Shown piece by piece: positions 18,201 to 25,529 of a DNA stretch of 34,772 nucleotides. Position numbers and translations under genes: made by a program. Origin of the DNA: Candidatus Aegiribacteria sp. (GTDB lineage: Bacteria; Fermentibacterota; Fermentibacteria; Fermentibacterales; JCC-6); NCBI GenBank assembly GCA_030613065.1, contig JAUWMQ010000015.1, forward strand, positions 1 through 34,772, read 5' to 3'. The notes below the pieces were generated by a model, which did not search any database, had not been told where the DNA came from, and was given only the letters and a program-made list of their open reading frames with translations. The number at the start of each line of letters is the position of its first letter. The first letter of the stretch is position 1.

Positions 18201-18906
18201 GGAGATATTTGCCGACCTGATCCTTCTGTTGAGAGGAGCGGGTAGGGTTTCAGATATGCTTCTACCCAGGTTGATTGCGAACAGCGCTGGCCTTGAAGTA
18301 ATGGGAGCCGATCCTGCATTCCGTCCCGGCAGAATGCCTGCCGGTGATGAACTGCCCGGAGCCGCGACAAACCATGAACTGCGGCAGATTCTTGAGGCAG
18401 GTAAGATTAGAGCCGCGCTGATAATCGGTGAAAATCCGCTGGAGTATAACAAACCGGGTTCCTGGTTCCGTAATACTGAATTCATTGCTGCCATGGACTG
18501 GACTGATACAGAAACCACCAGGTTCGCTGATATTACGCTTCCAGGATCAACCTTCCTGGAGACTGCAGGATCAAGGTGCAACTTCGAGGGGAGCTTGATC
18601 GAGTACACCAAAGCTGTGGCGCCGCCATCTGGGAAAACCGGGGTGGAGGTTCTTGAAGCCCTGACGATCGCATTCAGCATTGATGTTTCAATAGAGAATA
18701 TTGACAGTATTGTCAGGGATAAGCTTGGTGATCTTGTACGGTTCTACTGGAATACCGGGGAGGACAGGAACTGGGATGGCAGCGGAACACTCATTCCCGT
18801 TTCAGCAGATGCCAGGGCAGCTTCAATTCCGCCGCCAATGACACATTCCGAGGAATACCGCAGGGAGATTCTCGAAGTGGGTACGGAACGCTTCCGCGTA
18901 ATCTGA
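15241..18906 (+). CDS. NuoG-like chain with embedded GltD/NfnB module (Stn-like transhydrogenase subunit)
   Basis: A 1221-residue fusion. Residues 1-80 form a plant-type [2Fe-2S] domain (Cys37, Cys48, Cys51, Cys65). NHYADCISPC (96-105) begins the Nuo-type His/Cys segment and runs into an NfnB-like double-cluster helix domain (CMEGCP, then MCARVCVRKCEDEC). A complete GltD module follows (FAD: GIIGSGPAGLTAA, about 196-208; NADPH: VVGGGNTAMDAAR, about 325-337). After it come HECDRCLSCGC and CDLRLYAEEYGV (565-590), a ferredoxin pair (CILCARCIRTC near 620; CVSCGNCIDACP near 664), the cluster HCGFCSLGC...CRYGRFG (about 698-740), and a molybdopterin-type domain to the end. The last domain has no Cys/Sec-His catalytic pair, and no H-cluster motif is present, so neither formate dehydrogenase nor hydrogenase fits. 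The NADPH site plus NuoE and NuoF partners suggests a Sporomusa-type Nfn (Stn). GGAG precedes the ATG. Confidence 0.85.
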   Translation: MDKIRVLINGKEIEAAPGKTILEVVHGNELDIIPTLCHSQELEPYGSCFVCVVQVKGRGNLVPACATRISPDMEIETRNERIMASRKTALELLLSNHYADCISPCMEGCPAGVDAQGYIALSAMGQYQSAVDLIREKNPLPAMCARVCVRKCEDECRRMDIDAPVAINNIKRFVSDSSKAYDSEPECAPDTGKTVGIIGSGPAGLTAAWFLGRSGIKPVIYEAKERTGGMLRYGIPEYRLPDEVLDREVEYICRTGAEIRCGVRVGKDVTLDELREKHDAVFVGPGAWTGKAMRVEGEFDTEGVVTGADFLVEKADDPEPLSGTVVVVGGGNTAMDAARVAWRLNADKVIVLYRRTRAEMPADKMEIEDCLEEGIEIMELAAPTGIIKKNGIISALHCQRMKLGEPDDSGRRRPVPIEGAEFDLPCDLAISAIGQNTVLEGLVDTDNGELDLTRWNTYIIDAGTMKTNIEGVFAGGDAADDGPTVAIDAIRDGQKAAKAIEAWLLNEELEPESFVVNKEFWSKPGKAELGDVKESPRHEVHQIDVDDRRNNFLEVATGFEPEDNDHECDRCLSCGCVRFDDCDLRLYAEEYGVDMEHFKGYVRKHKVDDRHPYISYDPNKCILCARCIRTCARVLPVSAIGFVGRGFRTEMRPAMNDPLVSTSCVSCGNCIDACPTGALTVKYPFAGRACLETSDVITHCGFCSLGCEILVRSFGVGRYFVASSGIPGEYLCRYGRFGQEYFIKQDRFRGPAMKDGYSYSPVTAEEANGRIVESLKQMADEHGPESVAVFVSPELTNEELFLAGRIAREGIGTNNIGSLAILSGGGRSGVLDPAFGFTASTADRSCLDNADLIICNNTSLQSDHLILAVDVIGAVKDGAKLIVSNSALDSMDQHLSALAVDPMRGRASIFWNAVMQVLIDDGDVSPVDIDGGEAFLMNREVSIELAAARSGAEESDIYETAELIRHSGNIVFIHSPDRAQGSSPDDMEIFADLILLLRGAGRVSDMLLPRLIANSAGLEVMGADPAFRPGRMPAGDELPGAATNHELRQILEAGKIRAALIIGENPLEYNKPGSWFRNTEFIAAMDWTDTETTRFADITLPGSTFLETAGSRCNFEGSLIEYTKAVAPPSGKTGVEVLEALTIAFSIDVSIENIDSIVRDKLGDLVRFYWNTGEDRNWDGSGTLIPVSADARAASIPPPMTHSEEYRREILEVGTERFRVI

Positions 18907-18912
18907 ACAATT

Positions 18913-18953
18913 AGGGACGGAGGTAATTAGAATTCCTAATTACCTCCGTCCCT
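18913..18953 (+). terminator. REP palindrome acting as terminator of the redox operon
   Basis: Perfect 18-bp stem (18913-18930 with 18936-18953) around a 5-base loop, AATTC, followed immediately by TTTTT. It begins seven bases after the stop of the NuoG-like gene, so as RNA it is a textbook intrinsic terminator, while its sequence is that of the RAYT-flanking repeat. Confidence 0.8.
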
Positions 18954-18961
18954 TTTTCAAT

Positions 18962-19633
18962 TTACTCGTTATACCTACCAGGTTTTCGAGCAGTAAAGGG
19001 AATTCCAAATCTGTCATTCATCTTATTCATGAACTGCTTGCTGCCTATTGGCCAATTTCTTTTAGCAGCTTTGCGTAATTCCAATAAATGCACGGTATCC
19101 GGACTTATTGAAAGATATGTCCGCCAATCATCTACCATGGAATACATGCTACTATCAAGTTGAACCAAAGGGCAAGAGACTACTATTCCAACGTGAAATC
19201 CTGCGCTTGACCACCTGTAGTCCCATGCATTTCCAACTATTCCTGCACGGACTGGATTCTGTTCGACGTAACGTATGGCGTTGTAGAGATATGAAGGGCC
19301 AAGTGGGCTTGAATGGAATCGGTTCTGCCAGAGATGTCCCCGCCAATTGAACTGTGAGTTGACATGTCTTGAGTAGATCGAATGAGCCTTTCTGAAGCAC
19401 AGCGAGAGCGAATCCTCCTTTTCGGGAATTGCAATCAGATGTACATGATTATCCATAAGACAGTAGGAAAGAAAAGAAACACCGTATTCAAATGAAACTT
19501 TCCTGAGAAGATAGAGGTATCTGAATCTGTCCGAGTTGGAGAAGAACACAGTCTGATTTCTATTTCCCCGTTGGACAATGTGATGCGGTAAACCTGGAAC
19601 GACTAATCTTGCTATTCTTGCCATAGTAAACAT
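18962..19633 (-). CDS. REP-associated tyrosine transposase (IS200/Y1 family)
   Basis: A 223-residue HUH-type Y1 transposase. It begins MARIARLVVPGLPHHIVQRG (if read from the ATG at 19624; the ATG at 19633 adds three residues), the usual RAYT N terminus. The metal-binding HUH motif is DNHVHLI (His63, His65), the conserved WRGHLWQNRF follows, and the tyrosine helix is SYLYNAIRYVEQNPVRAG (Tyr115, 117 or 122 as candidates). RAYTs cut and join single-stranded REP palindromes; the flanking repeats are the likely substrate. The frame is intact, so the enzyme may be active. The C-terminal 40 residues are basic and family-variable. No clear ribosome site upstream of either start, consistent with low expression. 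Confidence 0.93.
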   Translation of the reverse strand: MFTMARIARLVVPGLPHHIVQRGNRNQTVFFSNSDRFRYLYLLRKVSFEYGVSFLSYCLMDNHVHLIAIPEKEDSLSLCFRKAHSIYSRHVNSQFNWRGHLWQNRFHSSPLGPSYLYNAIRYVEQNPVRAGIVGNAWDYRWSSAGFHVGIVVSCPLVQLDSSMYSMVDDWRTYLSISPDTVHLLELRKAAKRNWPIGSKQFMNKMNDRFGIPFTARKPGRYNE

Positions 19634-19669
19634 ATGTATAGTATAACTGACTGAATTGTCAAGGACTAA

Positions 19670-19720
19670 TAATTAGGGACGGAGGTAATTGGAATTTTTA
19701 ATTACCTCCGTCCCTAATTA
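19670..19720. repeat. REP palindrome, right copy
   Basis: Perfect 21-bp stem (19670-19690 with 19700-19720) around a 9-base loop. The inner 16 bases of the stem are identical to the left copy at 18913-18953; the loop and outer flanks differ. Unlike the left copy it is flanked on both sides by TAATTA and lacks a T-tract. Confidence 0.85.
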
Positions 19721-19812
19721 TGGTTAATTTATTCATAAATTTGCATTAAAATGTTTTTGTTCCTATTATTCAATACTCAGATTTACTCCGGGTAGTAACA
19801 AAGGGGGATGAA

Positions 19813-20580
19813 TTGTTAAGGGTTGAAAATCTTCGCAAGGTATACGAGAACAGGAAAAAGAACGTCAAGAAGACCGTTGAAGCAGTCAAGGATGTTTCCT
19901 TTGAATGCAGCCCGGGTGAGATTTTCGGATTACTCGGACCCAACGGAGCAGGAAAGACCACAACCCTGAGATGCATCTCTACCCTGATAAAGCCCACCAG
20001 CGGAAACATATTCATAGACCGCTTCAATGTGCTGGATGATGAGAAAGCCATCAGGTCCAGGATAGGTTTCCTCACTTCTGATATGAAACTCGACGGGTTT
20101 TTCACTCCAGATTATATGATGAATTATTTTGGTGCCCTTAACAAGATGAGCAAGAAAGACATAGAATTACGAAAAGAGTACCTTTTCAACGAGCTGCAGA
20201 TGACGGATTTCATCCAGAAGAAGATAGATAAACTTTCCACTGGTATGAAACAGAAAACGGCCATCGCCATAAGCCTTATCCATGATCCCGAGGTAATCGT
20301 ATTCGATGAACCGACCAACGGTCTTGATGTGATTACATCCAAATCCGTGACTGATTTCCTGAAAAAGTATGCCCAGGCAGGAAAGACGATTGTAATATCC
20401 ACCCACATTATGAACGTGGCGGAGAAGATATGTGACAGATTCGGGATACTGATTGAAGGCGAGATGAAAGAACTTGGTTCACTGAAGCAGATACTTGAAA
20501 ACAATTCCTCGAACAATCTCGAGGATGTATTCTTCGGTTATATCCTACCCGGTACGGATAGGGAGGTGAACCATGCTTAG
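19813..20580 (+). CDS. ABC transporter ATP-binding protein (NatA-like)
   Basis: A 255-residue ATPase of the ABC-2 export class. Walker A GPNGAGKT (42-49), signature LSTGMKQKTA (about 140), Walker B VIVFDEPTNGLD (about 161-172) and the H-loop ISTH are all intact. NatA-type proteins drive efflux of sodium, drugs or polymers through an ABC-2 permease; the substrate is not evident. It starts at TTG 19813, chosen because AGGGGG lies just upstream and the nearby ATG at 19808 runs into a stop after three codons. An insert KNRKKNVKK-like basic stretch (residues 12-20) sits before the core. It overlaps the permease gene by eight bases, so the two form one operon. Confidence 0.92.
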   Translation: MLRVENLRKVYENRKKNVKKTVEAVKDVSFECSPGEIFGLLGPNGAGKTTTLRCISTLIKPTSGNIFIDRFNVLDDEKAIRSRIGFLTSDMKLDGFFTPDYMMNYFGALNKMSKKDIELRKEYLFNELQMTDFIQKKIDKLSTGMKQKTAIAISLIHDPEVIVFDEPTNGLDVITSKSVTDFLKKYAQAGKTIVISTHIMNVAEKICDRFGILIEGEMKELGSLKQILENNSSNNLEDVFFGYILPGTDREVNHA

Positions 20581-21802
20581 TGACAGCATTATCATTCTGA
20601 AAAAAGAGCTCAGGCGAATTTTCACCGACAGACGTATGGTTGCTATGCTGGTGCTCCTTCCTCTACTCATGCTCCCCGCGATGTACTCGGTAATGGCAAA
20701 AATGGGTGCGTCCAGGGATTCTGATATCACTTCATTCAGATCGACTATCTGCATTTACGAAGGAGTCGGTAACGAAGATGTCATGGGTCCGTTTGTCGAG
20801 GCGATCTCAACAGTTAACACGCGCCTTGAGATAGTGCAGTTTAACGGGATCGATGCAGCGAAACAGGCTATAACCGAAAAGGAAAAAGAGCTTCTCCTGG
20901 TAATGCCCGATAATATTCGTGAAAACCTGGCAGGATGCAGTACTTTCGATATCTCGGTCTATTTCAATTCCACTGCGGATTACTCACAGCACGCCTATAG
21001 CATGCTTAACGAAGTCTTGACCGCACTCAACGGAGATATAGTCAGAGAGAGGATTCTGGAAAGAGACCTGTCGGAGGAGATACTCACAGTATTTACCATA
21101 AACGAAGTTCCGATGCAGTACGACCTCGCAAAGGAAGGGAGTGTAATTGGCAAGATAATCAGTATTCTCCTTCCTTTCTTCATAATTATCTACCTTTTTG
21201 TAAATTCCATGAAAGTAGGGCTTGATACGGTCGCCGGTGAAAAGGAGAGGGGAACCCTGGCTGTGATCCTGGTTAATCAGGTCAGCAGGCTATCCATAGT
21301 TATGGGTAAGATGATGTCCGTGATGATAGCCGCAATTGTAGGAGCAGCAAGTTCAGTGATCGGTCTTATCATCGGATCAAAATATTTCATGGGAATGTTC
21401 GGTGCGTCGGGTGAGGCCATCGCGAGCTACAGTATGAGCTCAATTCATATCCTCCAGTTTGCCATCGTTATTATCCCCCTGGCTGTTCTGGTGGCCAGCA
21501 TGGTTCTTATCGTATCAACTTTCGCGAGGAATACAAAAGAGGGGCAGGGGATGATCATGCCCGTATACTTTGTAGTCATGATCATGGGAATGGCAACCAT
21601 GCAGACCGGAGACGTGGCTCCGAAGTGGATGCTTTCAACTCCCATTATCAATTCTCTGCTTGTTCTTAAGAATATATTCATGCAAAGCGAGAGTTGGAAC
21701 AGCATTATAACTGCGTCTCTGACAAGTGTTGTATTTGCAGCACTTCTGATATATCTGACACTGAGGATGTTCAGCAGCGAAAAGATACTTTTCAGGATCT
21801 AG
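20573..21802 (+). CDS. ABC-2 type permease (NatB-like)
   Basis: A 409-residue membrane partner of the preceding ATPase. One N-terminal helix (about 23-40, MLVLLPLLMLPAMYSVM) is followed by a large extracytoplasmic domain (about 45-195) and then five or six helices, starting IIPIL-like at ISILLPFFIIIYLFV (about 197). The conserved VAGEKERGTLAVILV segment (about 220-234) is the coupling-helix region of ABC-2/NatB permeases. The eight-base overlap with the ATPase gene shows coupling. No terminator follows; a histidine kinase gene begins 380 bases later on the same strand. Confidence 0.88.
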   Translation: MLSDSIIILKKELRRIFTDRRMVAMLVLLPLLMLPAMYSVMAKMGASRDSDITSFRSTICIYEGVGNEDVMGPFVEAISTVNTRLEIVQFNGIDAAKQAITEKEKELLLVMPDNIRENLAGCSTFDISVYFNSTADYSQHAYSMLNEVLTALNGDIVRERILERDLSEEILTVFTINEVPMQYDLAKEGSVIGKIISILLPFFIIIYLFVNSMKVGLDTVAGEKERGTLAVILVNQVSRLSIVMGKMMSVMIAAIVGAASSVIGLIIGSKYFMGMFGASGEAIASYSMSSIHILQFAIVIIPLAVLVASMVLIVSTFARNTKEGQGMIMPVYFVVMIMGMATMQTGDVAPKWMLSTPIINSLLVLKNIFMQSESWNSIITASLTSVVFAALLIYLTLRMFSSEKILFRI

Positions 21803-22182
21803 TGGAAAAATTGATTGGTTAGTTCTATGTCCCTTTCTGTTCTCCCAATTCTAGTTTTATATCATTCGAGATCGGACCGACTATGGGAGCCTTCGTTCCG
21901 GTACGGTAGACTTATCAGCATAATTCAACCTCATTAACTTAAGCAGGACTTTGGATCGATTTAACCAGTTCGTTCTTATTCCGAGCAGGATATTCAGGTA
22001 CCTTGTGATTGCAAAAATCCTCTTTCTGGTTTCCTGTAAATCGTATCAGATCATAAAACATCAATATACATATGCAGTGATATCCCTGTATCAGCCGGTG
22101 CTTGACAGGCATACCCCAATTCCACATCTAATGAACTGAATTACAGGAATCTCCGAATCTCCTGAGCGAAAGGGAAATACAG
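21803..22182 (+). other. Intergenic region, 380 bases
   Basis: No supported gene: a 62-codon frame at 21951-22139 has no ribosome site, no recognisable domain and an overlapping frame on the other strand. No terminator hairpin or promoter of good quality was seen. GAAAGGGA at 22167-22174 is the ribosome site of the kinase gene. Confidence 0.4.
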
Positions 22183-24177
22183 ATGATCAAACTTGAAAGC
22201 CTGTATACAGTCATTGAGAGCAGCTTTGATTTTCTTCTGGTTGTTGACGCGAACGAGAAATTGGTCTACGTAAGTCCACTGCTTAAACGTACATGCGCAC
22301 CGAAGAACTGCGATGTTTCCCGAACACATCTTAATGACATTCTTGACCAGGAATCCCTTCAATCGTTCCGAAATGCCATGGGGAAAATGCATGCAGGGGC
22401 AAGGGGCATTATTGCACTGTTTACCGCGCAGATAGATAAACCATACCCCATACCCATGAAGGTCGGATATATAGAAAGTGTTCATGGAGGTATCTATCTT
22501 TTCTATGGAGTCCAGGTTGATGCCCTGCGCAGGATCAGTAATGAGGAGAAGGAAGAACGGGTAAAGGAACTCTCCTGCCTTTATGCTGTCGCAGAATGGA
22601 TAGAAGTATCAGCCTCTATTAAGGAGTTCTTTACAAAACTGCCCGAATATCTCTCACGGGGCATGCGTTCACCTGACGAAGCAGTTGTGTACTCCGTATT
22701 CCAGGGAGAAGAGTACGGTCAGAAGCCATCCGAAGATAATCATATCAGTGTAGATCTTATTATCAGCGGAGAACATAAGGGCGAGATACGGGTGGGATAT
22801 ATCAGTGGAACCCATGAGCTTCTTCCCGAAGAGCAGAAGATGCTCAGCGAAATCGGAAGAACGCTGAGTCTTGCCCTGGAGCGTAAGGAGCTTTCCGAAA
22901 GAATGATTCTCGAGCAGGAGGAAGAGGAAGAGCTTAAAAGACGCCTGAATGAACTGGAAACGAAAATCTATGAACGTGAAAGGGAGCTGGAGGAACAGAA
23001 ACAGAAACTCAGCACTGCCGATTCTTACCTGGACAGGGCCAACAGAAGCTGGGAAGAGACGAGGCATCGCCTTGAAACCATGTTCAGGGCTATTCCCGGC
23101 GAGGTCATGCTTATCGACCTGAACAGGAATGTGGTCATGAGCAATCAGGATGATATTGAACCTGGTGATAAGTGCTTTAGAACATATTTCCACCGTGATA
23201 CACCGTGCAGAGACTGCAGACTGGGCAAGATCAAGCGTGATAAGACACCCATAACGATTACAATCAGGGACGAGGACAGGTTCCTGGAAGTCCATACGCT
23301 TCCGGTATACAATCAGGAGGAAGAAGTCGATGGGATACTGGAGTTTTACAGGGATGTCACCCTTGAAAAAACCTACGAACAGCAGATACAGCAGGCGGAT
23401 AAACTTGCTTCACTTGGGCAGCTGGTAAGCGGCATCGGTCACGAGATCAACAATCCGAACCAGTTCATAAGGGGTAATATCAAGATAATCAGACAGGCGA
23501 TAACTGATATGCTGCCTATAGTTGATGCCTACGTGGAGGATCATCCCGATCTGAAGATCGCCCGTCTCAAGTACGATTTCTTCCGCGAACATATCCTGAC
23601 CCTCGTAGATGATATGGCCCACGGTTCTGAACGGATAAAGGGAATAGTGGAAGGACTGAGGGGGTTCGCCAGAAAGGATGAGGGGCTTCTGGTAGATACG
23701 GTTGATGTTAATACTCTCCTTGAAGCAACAAAAAGGCTTGTTAAAAATGAGGTACACAAGCGTGCAGAGATAGAACTTGAACTGGGAAAGGACCTGGCGA
23801 AATTCACAGGGAACTCGCAGAAGATAGAACAGATTTTCGTTAATCTCATTGTAAACGCCGCGCAGTCCATTCCCGATGATAGAAAAGGCATTATCACTGT
23901 CCGAACGTACATGGACCAGTGTGATAATGTTGTGATAGAGATAGAGGATAACGGAAAGGGTATGGATGAAAAGACACAGAAGCAGATATTCGATCCGTTC
24001 TTCACAACAAAGAGGGCAAAGGGCGGTACAGGTCTTGGTCTTGCAATAGCCTTTCGGATCGCTGAGGAGCACAGTGGAAGCATTTCCGTGAGCAGCAGAC
24101 CCGGGATCGGGACTAAATTTACAATCAGGATTCCCATCAGGGGGGATGCTGCAGAAGCAGGTAAGGTGAGCAATTGA
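22183..24177 (+). CDS. PAS-GAF-PAS sensor histidine kinase
   Basis: A soluble 664-residue kinase. PAS (1-115), a divergent GAF (about 125-240), a charged coiled coil (240-300), a second PAS (about 300-395) containing a cysteine group, KCFRTYF...TPCRDCRLGK, then HisKA with GIGHEINNPNQF (phosphoacceptor His420) and HATPase with NLIVNAAQSIPDD, EDNGKGMD and GGTGLGLAI. The CxxC-bearing PAS could bind a metal or sense redox state; similar PAS domains with this cysteine spacing are common in anaerobes. No membrane helices, so the signal is cytoplasmic. Its stop overlaps the TTG start of the next response regulator by four bases (TTGA), so the two are a cognate pair. GAAAGGGA lies upstream of the ATG. 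Confidence 0.9.
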   Translation: MIKLESLYTVIESSFDFLLVVDANEKLVYVSPLLKRTCAPKNCDVSRTHLNDILDQESLQSFRNAMGKMHAGARGIIALFTAQIDKPYPIPMKVGYIESVHGGIYLFYGVQVDALRRISNEEKEERVKELSCLYAVAEWIEVSASIKEFFTKLPEYLSRGMRSPDEAVVYSVFQGEEYGQKPSEDNHISVDLIISGEHKGEIRVGYISGTHELLPEEQKMLSEIGRTLSLALERKELSERMILEQEEEEELKRRLNELETKIYERERELEEQKQKLSTADSYLDRANRSWEETRHRLETMFRAIPGEVMLIDLNRNVVMSNQDDIEPGDKCFRTYFHRDTPCRDCRLGKIKRDKTPITITIRDEDRFLEVHTLPVYNQEEEVDGILEFYRDVTLEKTYEQQIQQADKLASLGQLVSGIGHEINNPNQFIRGNIKIIRQAITDMLPIVDAYVEDHPDLKIARLKYDFFREHILTLVDDMAHGSERIKGIVEGLRGFARKDEGLLVDTVDVNTLLEATKRLVKNEVHKRAEIELELGKDLAKFTGNSQKIEQIFVNLIVNAAQSIPDDRKGIITVRTYMDQCDNVVIEIEDNGKGMDEKTQKQIFDPFFTTKRAKGGTGLGLAIAFRIAEEHSGSISVSSRPGIGTKFTIRIPIRGDAAEAGKVSN

Positions 24178-25529
24178 AAAGAATACTCATTGTAGACGAC
24201 GATGTTGCTGTAACCAATTATTTCATGGTGTTTCTCATGCAGACGGAGGTGTTTGAAACTACTGTGATCAACGATTCAAGAAAGGTGGAAGAACTCCTTG
24301 AGGCAGAACATTTCGATGTGATAATGCTGGATCTCGATATGCCCAATGTCAGCGGTATGGACATACTTGGGATGATGAACACGAAAGGCATTAACATACC
24401 TGTTGTCATACTGACCGGAGTTAACGATGTTGACCTGGCGGTAAAAAGCATGAAGAGGGGCGCTTTTGACTACCTGACAAAGCCGGTTGATGATGAATAC
24501 CTTCTGGAAGTCCTTAACAATGCTATTGAGCACGGAGTTCTCAACAGCACAATTAACATGCTGTCCGAGGCTCCGTCCAGAGAGGATCTGGACAATAAGG
24601 CTGCTTTTGAGCATCTGCCTACTCGGGATACTGCGATAATTCTTCTGTTCCGCCAGGCTGAGCAGATGGCCGAGGGGGACCTGAGCATATTCATTTGGGG
24701 CGAAAGGGGTACAGGTAAGGAATCCCTGGCAAGAGCAATTCATAATTCGTCTCCAAGAGTTAATAAACCCTTTATCGCTGTAGACAGTGCTTCCCACTCC
24801 CCGGAAGAATTCTCATCGGAGCTGTTCGGCAGGGTCAGGGACTGGAGCGGGAAGAGCAAGGAGATGTCAGGTTTTCTGGAAACCGCTTCGGAAGGTACTT
24901 TATTTATTGACAATATCGATAATATGAGTTTACCCGTTCAGGTCAGACTGAAAAGGGTCATACAGACAAACGAGTATTACAGAAACAATTCCACTGAAAT
25001 TCTGAAGTGTAATGTAAGGTTCATCGTTGCTTCCACACATGACCTGACAAGCTCCAGATATCGGGACTCTTTCTCCAGGGATCTTCTCTACCATCTTATG
25101 GTGAACTCCATACGTATTCCTCCATTGAGGGACAGGGCTGATGATATACCCCTCATTGCCGAGTACTTCCTGAAGGAGGAAGTGGAGAGGACTGGAAGGA
25201 AAATTATCGGGTTCTCGGATGAACTTCTTGAGCTTCTAAAGCAGTACAATTATCCCGATAATGTTCAGGAACTGAAAAACATCATAGCCTGCGCATTGGT
25301 GAACACTGATGGTGAAATATTAAACAAAGAGTCTCTTTCACCTTACGTCCGTGAGAGAATAATTCCAGGCGAGAAGTCGGGTGATTTCATTCCTATGAAA
25401 CTACATGACAAGATTATCGATCAAGTGATCGAAACCATGGAGTACTGCGGCGGAGAAAAGAAGGATGCCGCAAGGTTGCTTGATATAGATATGGAAAGGC
25501 TGGATAAGCTGATAGAAGACGCCAAGTGA
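24174..25529 (+). CDS. NtrC-type response regulator with degenerate AAA+ domain
   Basis: A 451-residue protein in NtrC order: receiver (1-125; IVDDD, Asp53 in VIMLDLDMPN, Lys in LTKPVD), AAA+ (about 145-385) and a Fis-like C-terminal helix-turn-helix (410-451, GGEKKDAARLLDIDMERL). Walker A is good (WGERGTGKES, about 172-181), but two functional features are lost: the sigma54-contacting GAFTGA loop is replaced by RDWSGKS after ELFG, and Walker B reads LFIDNID, with Asn247 in place of the catalytic Glu. It may therefore bind DNA and ATP without remodelling sigma54 polymerase. Arg-finger region RDLLYHL is kept. TTG start is coupled to the kinase stop; the GTG start of the following gene overlaps its stop (GTGA). 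Partner of the kinase at 22183. Confidence 0.88.
   Translation: MKRILIVDDDVAVTNYFMVFLMQTEVFETTVINDSRKVEELLEAEHFDVIMLDLDMPNVSGMDILGMMNTKGINIPVVILTGVNDVDLAVKSMKRGAFDYLTKPVDDEYLLEVLNNAIEHGVLNSTINMLSEAPSREDLDNKAAFEHLPTRDTAIILLFRQAEQMAEGDLSIFIWGERGTGKESLARAIHNSSPRVNKPFIAVDSASHSPEEFSSELFGRVRDWSGKSKEMSGFLETASEGTLFIDNIDNMSLPVQVRLKRVIQTNEYYRNNSTEILKCNVRFIVASTHDLTSSRYRDSFSRDLLYHLMVNSIRIPPLRDRADDIPLIAEYFLKEEVERTGRKIIGFSDELLELLKQYNYPDNVQELKNIIACALVNTDGEILNKESLSPYVRERIIPGEKSGDFIPMKLHDKIIDQVIETMEYCGGEKKDAARLLDIDMERLDKLIEDAK

Larger units (their letters stand above)
18909..19720. mobile_element. RAYT element with flanking REP palindromes
   Basis: A tyrosine transposase gene bracketed by two nearly identical long palindromes (18913-18953 and 19670-19720) that share the core AGGGACGGAGGTAATT and its complement. 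This is the organisation of REP-associated tyrosine transposases (RAYTs), which act on single-stranded palindromes rather than on classical terminal repeats, so no target duplication is expected. It sits between the redox operon and an ABC transporter operon without breaking either. Confidence 0.8.

Noticed and set aside
15241-18906. Hydrogenase or formate dehydrogenase large subunit
   Set aside because: No H-cluster cysteine motifs (TSCCPxW type), and the molybdopterin-like domain has no Cys/Sec-His pair.
21951-22139. Possible 62-residue membrane peptide gene
   Set aside because: No ribosome site, no conserved pattern, and an equally long frame on the other strand.
23541-24173. Open frame on the minus strand opposite the kinase domain (210 codons)
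   Set aside because: Shadow of a strongly supported histidine kinase; Ser/Pro-rich translation without a domain.
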